Below are positions 52,966 to 59,593 of a stretch of 64,000 bases of DNA, in pieces (within the stretch, counting starts at the first letter, position 1; every line of letters starts with the position of its first letter). The translations under genes were made by a program, and so were the position numbers. The notes beneath the pieces are model-generated. The model saw only the letters and a program-made list of their open reading frames with translations, had not been told where the DNA came from and did no database searches. The stretch comes from Methanoregula boonei 6A8 (GTDB lineage: Archaea; Halobacteriota; Methanomicrobia; Methanomicrobiales; Methanospirillaceae): NCBI RefSeq assembly GCF_000017625.1, contig NC_009712.1:124001-188000 (forward strand), written 5' to 3'.

Positions 52966-53845
52966 TCTTCTTTTTCTGTTGTTTTTGGTACTGCACCAGC
53001 TCGTCGAGCGGGGCATCGGGATAGCGTTTGAGGTAGTCCGCGACCGCCGGCTCATGGATAAGGGTGCAGCGCGAGCAGCTCCAGACCTTCCCTCCGGAGG
53101 AACTCACAGACCAGTCGCCGAGCGCCTCGTTTTTGCACGGGTAGAACGGGCAGTAGCAGAAGTCGCAGCGCTGCCCGGGAAAATGGCAGGGGTAATAGGG
53201 GCAGTTGACCGGCGACCACTCCACCCAGTGCCCCCCCTCTAACCGGCTGTAAATAAAAAAGGCCGGTTCCTCGTTTTCCGCCCCACGTTCGTACCGGCGC
53301 AGGGCCTCGGGCACACCTTTGAGCACGGCTTCCCGCAGTCTCTGGCCGGGTTCCGTGATCCGCCCGGCGTACCGGTGCAGTTTTTCCCCTTCGCACGCGG
53401 CGATCACGGCATCGGTGGGAGTTCCCGAATCCCGGCCGGCCGCGATCAGGGCCTCGGCCTTTGCCTCGGTGGCAACCAGAATCATTTCGAGCAGCGCTGA
53501 ATCCTCCATCCCCTCGCTGCTGTATACGATGATATTGATGGTCCCGGCCTCCTGCGGGGGATGCTCCCGGATGCCGGCGGTCACAAAGACCGTGACAAAA
53601 TCGTACTGGAGCACGCAGAGGTGCCGGAGGGGAACGGCAGTAAGGAGGCCGAAAACACAAGGGCCGATACCGGCCGCAGCAGCGACCAGTTCGATCTCTT
53701 TTTTGGGGCTGTCGTGGCTCCAGTCGGCAGGCACCGTGTGGTTGAACAGGGTGGTGACATCCCGGATCCCTCCATCAATACCGGTACTCGCGGCGCGGAA
53801 TGCACCGCGGACAAAAAGGGTTGAGTTCTTGGTATAATATCTCAT
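52955..53845 (-). CDS. cbiZ: Adenosylcobinamide amidohydrolase with Cys-rich domain
   Basis: A 296-residue protein. The first ~215 residues are CbiZ, which cleaves cobinamide to cobyric acid for salvage of corrinoids (marks: RGAFRAASTGIDGGI near residues 13-27 and INIIVYSSEGM near 103). The C-terminal ~80 residues form a cysteine-rich module with CPYYPCHFPGQRCDFCYC and a later CSRC. Methanogens need corrinoid for methyl transfer. It overlaps the next minus-strand gene by four bases and the DUF1858 gene's 3' end by 11 bases on the other strand. Confidence 0.9.
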   Translation of the reverse strand: MRYYTKNSTLFVRGAFRAASTGIDGGIRDVTTLFNHTVPADWSHDSPKKEIELVAAAAGIGPCVFGLLTAVPLRHLCVLQYDFVTVFVTAGIREHPPQEAGTINIIVYSSEGMEDSALLEMILVATEAKAEALIAAGRDSGTPTDAVIAACEGEKLHRYAGRITEPGQRLREAVLKGVPEALRRYERGAENEEPAFFIYSRLEGGHWVEWSPVNCPYYPCHFPGQRCDFCYCPFYPCKNEALGDWSVSSSGGKVWSCSRCTLIHEPAVADYLKRYPDAPLDELVQYQKQQKKKIIP

Positions 53846-54204
53846 GCCACGGAGTAGCGCATCCGGTCCTTGAGTTCCTGCTGTTTGCCGGAGTTCCAGC
53901 CGGAAACGTCCTGCAGGTACCCGGTCACGCGGCTGATCTGGACAACGTCATGGGATCCGCACTCGGGACAGACGGGCTTGCCGCAGAGCGGGCAGTACTC
54001 GATCCCGGAGATCATCTCGTGGGAGCAGTGGCAGTTGTCCAGCGGGCACATGATCTCTAACTTTGTCTCGCCGCAATTCGGGCAGGGGTTCTGGTCCACG
54101 ATGAGGTGGCAGGTGTGGCACTTGTATTTTCGCTCGGATTCGGGGATATCTTCGAGCTTTTTGTATTTTTCCGCGGTTGTCCTTTGCTCCGTGCTCCAAT
54201 CCAT
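53842..54204 (-). CDS. Stand-alone anaerobic ribonucleotide reductase C-terminal-like protein
   Basis: A 120-residue protein with three CxxC pairs (CHTC, CPNC, CPLC) and a final block PECGSHDVVQISRVTGYLQD then VSGWNSGKQQEL. That block matches the C-terminal glycyl-radical region of anaerobic NrdD (CxxC zinc site, SRVTGYL, then the Gly loop), but the catalytic body is missing. It may be a companion to NrdD or a zinc protein that reuses the module. It overlaps cbiZ by four bases. Confidence 0.78.
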   Translation of the reverse strand: MDWSTEQRTTAEKYKKLEDIPESERKYKCHTCHLIVDQNPCPNCGETKLEIMCPLDNCHCSHEMISGIEYCPLCGKPVCPECGSHDVVQISRVTGYLQDVSGWNSGKQQELKDRMRYSVA

Positions 54205-54319
54205 ACTACTACATTGCAGAATTGCTTAATAAACTTTCAGGCCGTGCACTGAAGGTATTATCGCATTTAAATAGCAGGTCGGGGCGCAGGAAGGGATCGG
54301 GTCGCAAAAAAGCGGTATT

Positions 54320-54967
54320 TTATCGTTTCTGTCGCCTGCGGGCAGCTGCATAGGACTGCGCGGCAGCGGCCGGATCCGGGGCATCGTAGATGGACCGGCC
54401 CACGATGATGCCGTCTACGAGTTCAGCGATGGAGTCCACGCTCCCGCCCTGCGTCCCAACCCCCGGGGAGAGGATCTTCTTGTCGCCCACAAATCCCCGC
54501 AGGACCGCTACCCGGTCCGGCCGGGTGGCCGGCGCAATGATCCCGTCTGCACCTGCGATCACGGCATTTGCGGCAATCTGTTCCGCGATCCCGCCCGAGA
54601 AAAACTCTTTTCCCCCGGGGTGGCTCATCTCGGCTACCACGTAGCATTCGCCGTGGTGAGTCCGGGCCGAGGCAACACAGGCCTTGACCGAGTCCATGCC
54701 GCAAAAACCCTGGCAGATAATTGCCGAGAAACCGGCGAGAAAGACCTGGTCGCAGATGAGCTGGTTTGTGTTGGGGATGTCGGCCACCTTGAAATCGGCG
54801 ATCAGCGGAAGGCCGGTCTTTTTCAAGTCACCTGCAATGGAGAGGCCGGCCGCGAGCGCAAGCGGATAGCCGACCTTGATCGCATCGATGTGCGGGGCAC
54901 AGGCTTCGGCAATTGCGAGCGCCTTTTTCTTTTCTGTTACGTCCAGCGCAAGGATCAGATCAGGCAT
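54320..54967 (-). CDS. pyrF: Orotidine 5'-phosphate decarboxylase
   Basis: A 215-residue TIM barrel that makes UMP. Starts LILALDVTEKKKAL; the active-site block LIADFKVADIPN near residues 56-67 holds the catalytic Asp-Lys-x-x-Asp, and SPGVGTQGG near 165 and GRSIYDAPDP form the phosphate site. ATG 54967 overlaps the deoxyhypusine synthase gene by eight bases. Length is typical for archaea. Confidence 0.95.
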   Translation of the reverse strand: MPDLILALDVTEKKKALAIAEACAPHIDAIKVGYPLALAAGLSIAGDLKKTGLPLIADFKVADIPNTNQLICDQVFLAGFSAIICQGFCGMDSVKACVASARTHHGECYVVAEMSHPGGKEFFSGGIAEQIAANAVIAGADGIIAPATRPDRVAVLRGFVGDKKILSPGVGTQGGSVDSIAELVDGIIVGRSIYDAPDPAAAAQSYAAARRRQKR

Positions 54968-55898
54968 GGGATAACCGCTCCATGACCGCCGCCACAAGGA
55001 CCGGCAGGGTGATCGTGGCATCGCCGTACACCGTCACGGCCTGCGCCTCTTCGGTGATCTTGCCCCACGACTTGGCCTCATCAAGCGTTGCGCCCGAGAG
55101 ACCGCCGAGATCCGGCCGGTCGCCGGTCAGCTGGACCGCGTAAGAAAAGCCATTCGGGGTCATGAGCATGCTCTGGAGGATGAAGTTTTTGGGCACGCCG
55201 CCGCCAACAATAAAAGCCCCGGCCTTTTTTGCGGTAAAGCAGGTGTCCAGGAGCGCCGGCATATCGGCAAAAGCATCCACGGTCACCTTGTTTGTCTGCG
55301 AAAAGAGCCAGTACTGGAGTCCGACCATCGAGTCCTGCACGGCCGGGCAGTATACCGGGATACCCTTCTTTGCCGCTGTGGCAAGGATGCCGGTTTTCAG
55401 GTGCAAGCCGATATGGTGCAGCAGGCCGGAGATGGAAACGGTACTCCTGGGTTCGAGTTTGCCGTACACCCCTTGCATGAACTCCTCGAAGTGCTCAAAG
55501 GCCTCGTTGGGGAGATAGACATCGTAGATCCGGTTAATCTCGTCGTGCCGGAGCTCGATATCGCTGCAGAACGCGGTTCCGTGGAAGTGGTGGCAACCGA
55601 TTGCCTCGATGATGTCGTGGGTGAGATTTGCGCCGGTCGAAACCAGGATATCGATGTGGCCGTCCCTGATGAGATCGGAAACGATCCCTCCCATGCCGGC
55701 CGGGACCATAGCGCCGGCAAGCCCGAAGAATTTTGTCGTCTCCTTGTCTTTGAGCATCTGCTCGTAGATCCCTGCCGCGTGGCAGAGCGAGCCGCCGTTA
55801 TATGCGCCGGCCTTGCCCATTGCATTGACAAGCTCCCCGACCGTCATACCGGGCCGGATATGCATCTGGGAGACCGGTTCATCGCACTGGTGTTTCAT
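54960..55898 (-). CDS. dys: Deoxyhypusine synthase
   Basis: A 312-residue enzyme transferring the aminobutyl group of spermidine to a lysine of initiation factor aIF5A. It shows STGANLTHDIIEAIG near residues 89-103 (NAD site), YCPAVQDSMVG near 187 and the catalytic lysine in AKSWGKI near residue 280. First gene of a pair with pyrF. A polyamine donor links it loosely to the arginine decarboxylase system elsewhere in the window. Confidence 0.94.
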   Translation of the reverse strand: MKHQCDEPVSQMHIRPGMTVGELVNAMGKAGAYNGGSLCHAAGIYEQMLKDKETTKFFGLAGAMVPAGMGGIVSDLIRDGHIDILVSTGANLTHDIIEAIGCHHFHGTAFCSDIELRHDEINRIYDVYLPNEAFEHFEEFMQGVYGKLEPRSTVSISGLLHHIGLHLKTGILATAAKKGIPVYCPAVQDSMVGLQYWLFSQTNKVTVDAFADMPALLDTCFTAKKAGAFIVGGGVPKNFILQSMLMTPNGFSYAVQLTGDRPDLGGLSGATLDEAKSWGKITEEAQAVTVYGDATITLPVLVAAVMERLSHA

Positions 55899-56022
55899 TA
55901 TATTTTTTCATCCCCGTTTGCTGTCAGCAGTATTGGCGCTGCCGGCTCATAACACTGTTTGGAATGGCAGAATCTCCTTTTCTCTAGCAAGATATTTACC
56001 CAAAGAGGGTGGCCTTTTATCT

Positions 56023-56532
56023 ATGCAGGACGTGCGTTTAACGATCAAGAAGCGCGCATTCCCCAGCCACGGCCGGGTGCGCCTCAACGCCGCAATCCTC
56101 CCGGACCTTGGTGTCGCGGAAGGGGAGCATGTGGATCTGATTAACGAAGCCGCCAAAAAATCGGTAAGCGTCACCGTTATCGCCGACTCGATGGTCCCGG
56201 CCGGGCAGATCCGGGTAAGCGAAGAGGATCTCAAAAAGATCGGCCTTTCCGAGGGAAGCGAGGTCCTCGTCCGGAAATCGGTTGCCCTTAAGGAGAAGCT
56301 CTCCAAGGCTGCTGCCGAGGCAAATGCCTCGCTTGAAAAGGAGGCAAAAAAGATCGATGCGGCCGCAAAGAAAACCGCCGGCGATGTTTCGGCCGGGGCG
56401 GCATCAGCGGCAAAAACCATAAAAAAAGAGACCGATAAGGCTACAAAGAGCATAGGCAAGGCGGTCTCGAAAACCACAAAAGACGTAAAAAAAGCGGTAA
56501 AAAAGGCCACCGGGAAGGAGAATGACCTCTGA
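56023..56532 (+). CDS. Beta-barrel-like N-terminus with Ala/Lys tail
   Basis: A 169-residue protein. The first ~80 residues look like a small double-psi or AbrB/VAT-N-type beta-barrel (VRLTIKKRAFPSHGRVRLN, EGEHVDLINE, EGSEVLVRK). The C-terminal ~85 residues are rich in Ala and Lys with repeated KK(A/T)..K patterns, as in histone-H1-like or amphipathic tails. ATG 56023 starts the conserved part. It opens a cluster of small coiled-coil proteins; function unknown. DNA or membrane-surface binding through the tail is possible. Confidence 0.75.
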   Translation: MQDVRLTIKKRAFPSHGRVRLNAAILPDLGVAEGEHVDLINEAAKKSVSVTVIADSMVPAGQIRVSEEDLKKIGLSEGSEVLVRKSVALKEKLSKAAAEANASLEKEAKKIDAAAKKTAGDVSAGAASAAKTIKKETDKATKSIGKAVSKTTKDVKKAVKKATGKENDL

Positions 56533-56590
56533 TATGATCTCCCCCGCGCGTAGTAAACAAGGGCCGCGGCCGGGACAGGGGGCGTAGACC

Positions 56591-56998
56591 GTGGCTGATG
56601 TCACCGATGCTGCAGCCGCTGCGGTGAGCGGTGTCCCGGACATGGTGTATGTCGGGATCTTCATTATCCTTGGGCTTCTCGTGGTGTACCTTATCATCCG
56701 TGAGATCCGGATCATGCGGACCACCAACCGCTCTATCGAGCTCGAACTCGAACGTGACAAGCTCAAGCTCCTCCAGCAGCACGAGGCCCAAAAGAGCTTC
56801 CCGTTCACCCGCTTCTCCCCCGAGCAGACGGCCGCGATCCGGCAGGTGGAAGATGAGACCCAGGCTCTTGGGAACGACAACTATGCAAAGGAAAACCTCC
56901 TCGAAAAACGGTTGAGCCGGCTTGAAAATATCGCGAAATCAAAGAAACTCGACAACCTGCTCCATAACGTGGGCGAGCAGGAGAAGAAGGTGAAATAA
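56591..56998 (+). CDS. Membrane-anchored coiled-coil protein
   Basis: A 135-residue protein with one hydrophobic helix (MVYVGIFIILGLLVVYLII, residues 18-36) and a long charged coiled coil (about 38-135). Start GTG 56591 with AGGGGGC upstream. The Glu/Lys/Leu heptads and lack of other domains suggest a scaffold tethered to the membrane. It lies 58 bases from the previous gene and two bases before the next. Confidence 0.75.
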   Translation: MADVTDAAAAAVSGVPDMVYVGIFIILGLLVVYLIIREIRIMRTTNRSIELELERDKLKLLQQHEAQKSFPFTRFSPEQTAAIRQVEDETQALGNDNYAKENLLEKRLSRLENIAKSKKLDNLLHNVGEQEKKVK

Positions 56999-57000
56999 AC

Positions 57001-57315
57001 ATGTCGTTTATCAGCCAGGATGCCGAAATAAACCCGACCGGGAGCTCTTTTTTGGACCGGTTCGCCGAGATCCCCGGAGCGATCGAATCCCGGATCCCGA
57101 CGTTCGACAGATCGCTTGACGCCTATTTCGACCAGCACTTTGCGGCCATCATCGAGGAATGGGGGCTTGTCACCGAGGGAGACCTTCAGGGTCTCGAAGC
57201 CCGGCTCGCCCGGGTGACCGATGAGATCAGCAGCCTGTATGCGGGCAGAGCAGCACTTGAATCCCGGGTACAGCGGCTTGATAACCTGATCACCTCACTG
57301 GAGCGATCGAAATGA
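57001..57315 (+). CDS. Coiled-coil paralogue 1
   Basis: A 104-residue protein whose core (about residues 38-95) reads SLDAYFDQHFAAIIEEWGLV followed by TEGDLQGLEARLARVTDEI and a coiled tail. The same pattern (x..Y.D..F...(I/V)EEW.L.T...L) occurs in the two next genes, so all three are paralogues. It has no membrane helix. It overlaps the following gene by four bases. Confidence 0.75.
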   Translation: MSFISQDAEINPTGSSFLDRFAEIPGAIESRIPTFDRSLDAYFDQHFAAIIEEWGLVTEGDLQGLEARLARVTDEISSLYAGRAALESRVQRLDNLITSLERSK

Positions 57316-57533
57316 TTGGCATGGATTCATACCTGAATGCCTACGTGGACCGAAGGATGAAACTGATCGTGGACGAGTGGGACCTTTCCACCCGGGAGGA
57401 TCTCGGGGAATTTACCGGAAGGCTTGCGGCGCTCGAACAGGAGATCCCCCGGCTCAAAGCTTTTGAGAAGACCTCCTCGGATAAGCTTGCCGAACTCGAA
57501 AAGAGGGCGGCAAAACTCAAAGGAGGTGCATAA
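57312..57533 (+). CDS. Coiled-coil paralogue 2
   Basis: A 73-residue version of the paralogue core: SYLNAYVDRRMKLIVDEWDL followed by STREDLGEFTGRLAALEQEI and a short Lys/Glu coiled end. Lacks the N-terminal extension of paralogue 1 and the membrane helix of paralogue 3. ATG 57312 overlaps the previous stop as ATGA; one base separates its stop from the next ATG. Confidence 0.75.
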   Translation: MIGMDSYLNAYVDRRMKLIVDEWDLSTREDLGEFTGRLAALEQEIPRLKAFEKTSSDKLAELEKRAAKLKGGA

Positions 57534-57534
57534 G

Positions 57535-57891
57535 ATGGACCTCTTTACCTTCATCCTCCTTGTCCTTGTCCTCTGTGCCGTTCTCTTCCTCGTGTTTTAT
57601 TATTTCCGGGGGGCAAAAGGCAACATCTCCCTCACCCGCCCGGTAGAGAGCCGGGTGGACGAGTACCTTGACCGCCGGTTCCAGAGCATGGTAGAAGAGT
57701 GGCAGCTTGTTACCCGTTCCCGCCTCGGGCAGTTCCAGGACCGGCGTGTCCCGGAGATCGAGCAGAACGAGGCACGCATCGCCGAGCTGAAGAGCTACGA
57801 AACAGGGATGCAGACAACGCTTACCTCGCTGGAGGCGCGCCTTGACGTTCTGGAAAAAGAACTGGCCGGCAAAGGAAACGCCAAAAAATAA
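57535..57891 (+). CDS. Coiled-coil paralogue 3 with membrane anchor
   Basis: A 118-residue protein. A hydrophobic helix (about residues 4-23) precedes the shared core (about 36-75): SRVDEYLDRRFQSMVEEWQL followed by VTRSRLGQFQDRR and a coiled tail. ATG 57535 has AGGAGG 10 bases upstream. It adds a membrane anchor to the paralogue family. Its 3' end overlaps the next gene by 50 bases. Confidence 0.78.
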   Translation: MDLFTFILLVLVLCAVLFLVFYYFRGAKGNISLTRPVESRVDEYLDRRFQSMVEEWQLVTRSRLGQFQDRRVPEIEQNEARIAELKSYETGMQTTLTSLEARLDVLEKELAGKGNAKK

Positions 57892-58147
57892 GGGAGCTGC
57901 GGAGCGTCTCCGCGAGCTCAAAAAAGAGATCACGGTGATGCGCAAGCAGGGGGAGCCCCCGGTAAAGGACCCCCACAGCTTTGCGCAGTTCACCTGCGAT
58001 CTCTGCAACACCGCCCATCCGATAGCCGAGCTCAGGCAGTGCGTGCTCTGCGGGAGATGGGCCTGTAACGCGTGCTGGAAGGACGAGTACTATACCTGCC
58101 GGTCCTGCGCCGGCCTCATCAAAATCCACCAGCTCAAAGGGGAGTAA
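57842..58147 (+). CDS. Small zinc-binding protein
   Basis: A 101-residue protein with a basic helical start and a cysteine/histidine cluster: CDLCNTAHP, then CVLCGRWACNACWKDEYYTCRSC, fitting a B-box- or LIM-like double zinc site (quoted in parts). Start TTG 57842 has GGAGG six bases upstream, so the long overlap with the previous gene looks genuine; no ATG precedes the cysteines except at 57938, which would still keep them. Probably the last gene of the coiled-coil cluster. Confidence 0.65.
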   Translation: MTFWKKNWPAKETPKNKGAAERLRELKKEITVMRKQGEPPVKDPHSFAQFTCDLCNTAHPIAELRQCVLCGRWACNACWKDEYYTCRSCAGLIKIHQLKGE

Positions 58148-58232
58148 ACCCATTTTTTAGCCGGATTGCCGGTAACGGGTGCCGGCCTGCCCCAAGCCAT
58201 TTATCGGACCCGGCTCAACAGATCCGGTACTT

Positions 58233-58895
58233 ATGCTCCTCCCGTTCAATATTATCGATGTGGTACTCCATTTTGACAAGTACCTCCCGGTTATCCTCCA
58301 GCAGTACGGCCTGTGGACCTACGTGGTTCTGTTCCTGATCCTCTTTTTAGAGACCGGTATCGTAATCGCTCCTTTCCTGCCGGGCGATTCCATGCTTTTT
58401 GTTGCAGGGGCGCTTGCCGGCACCGGCCTTTTGGACATCCGCATCCTGCTTGCCACCTTGGTTATCGCGTGTGTACTCGGGGACACAGTCAACTACTGGA
58501 TCGGGTATACTTTCGAGATGAAGGTGCTGGAATGGAGATACTCGCTGGTCAAAAAGGAGCACCTCGAAGAGACCCACCGGTATTTCGAGAAGTACGGCGG
58601 TTTTACTATCGTCATTGCCCGGTTCATGCCCTTTATCCGGACCTTTGCCCCGTTTCTTGCCGGTGTCGGGAAGATGCGGTACTCGTGGTTTGTCGGGTAC
58701 AATATCCTTGGCGGGGTGCTCTGGGCTTCCCTGTTCCTGCTTACCGGCTATTTCGTGGGGAATCTCCCGATAGTCCAGGCAAACTTTGGGCTCATCACGT
58801 ACGCAATCATTGCGATCTCGCTTGTAGCGCTCGTTTCAGTTTTTGCAAAGATTTACCTGACGATGAAAAAGGAAAAAGGGAGCGGGAAGGCATAA
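58233..58895 (+). CDS. DedA/SNARE-associated family membrane protein
   Basis: A 220-residue membrane protein of the DedA family, involved in lipid scrambling or proton-coupled membrane homeostasis. It has the family marks FLETGIVIAPFLPGDSMLF near residues 37-55, GDTVNYWIG near 87 and the arginine-bearing FMPFIRTFAPFLAGVG near residue 130. It starts 86 bases after the zinc-binding protein gene and may have its own promoter. Confidence 0.9.
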   Translation: MLLPFNIIDVVLHFDKYLPVILQQYGLWTYVVLFLILFLETGIVIAPFLPGDSMLFVAGALAGTGLLDIRILLATLVIACVLGDTVNYWIGYTFEMKVLEWRYSLVKKEHLEETHRYFEKYGGFTIVIARFMPFIRTFAPFLAGVGKMRYSWFVGYNILGGVLWASLFLLTGYFVGNLPIVQANFGLITYAIIAISLVALVSVFAKIYLTMKKEKGSGKA

Positions 58896-58907
58896 GGCGA
58901 TTGGGTC

Positions 58908-59459
58908 TCATTCCCCGGTGACAACACGGATCGGCATCCGCGCAATCTTTTTGTAGATCGCGGCGGTCTCTTTCTGGGTCCAGCGGTCGAACACAAGCGA
59001 CTGGAACGGCTGCCAGATCACCACCCAGCACATGATCACGAGAACATTCTCGGCCACTTCGACAAACGGGTTGCCTTTGAACTGGGAGCAGATCGCGATC
59101 CCGATAAAGGAGGGAGCACAGACCGCAGCCGTAAGCCGGCACTCCCGCAGGCCCACCCGGACCGTAAGAGCGGTACTCTCTGCCATCTCGTCTGCCCGGC
59201 GCAGGAAGTGCTCCCTTATGGCAGAGACGATTGCCTCGCCCTGTCCCGGTGCCGGATCCGGCACCCGGATTTCAATCTGCCCGCAGAGCCGGGTACGCCA
59301 TCCCCGTGAAGCAGAAAGGACCGTGCGGAAGATCCGGTCTTCCGCCTTTTCGGAGAGATCCCGGTGTGCTCCCGGCGACGGGTCGTCGCTGTCGTAGATC
59401 TGGGCAACGGACTTGAAAGTGACCGTGCCGGTCCGTAGCGTTGTGGTGTCGTGTGCCAT
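58908..59459 (-). CDS. Hypothetical protein
   Basis: A 183-residue protein, start ATG 59459. The N-terminal ~110 residues are an alpha/beta region with Arg-rich helices (GEAIVSAIREHFLRRADEM), and a weakly hydrophobic part follows (AENVLVIMCWVVIWQPF near residues 137-153). The DRWTQKETAAIYKKI segment near 160 is a conserved-looking basic end. No family recognised. Convergent with dedA, divergent from the methylase-like gene. Confidence 0.6.
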   Translation of the reverse strand: MAHDTTTLRTGTVTFKSVAQIYDSDDPSPGAHRDLSEKAEDRIFRTVLSASRGWRTRLCGQIEIRVPDPAPGQGEAIVSAIREHFLRRADEMAESTALTVRVGLRECRLTAAVCAPSFIGIAICSQFKGNPFVEVAENVLVIMCWVVIWQPFQSLVFDRWTQKETAAIYKKIARMPIRVVTGE

Positions 59460-59593
59460 ACAAAAGATCCCGGTATTTCCGGGTTCTCTGTTGGTGCACG
59501 GCCAGCATAAAATATCCCGGTTACCGGATCTTTTTTCCGGTAGCGATCTCCCCCGGAAACATTCTTGCGCATGCTGCACCGAATACTACCATC

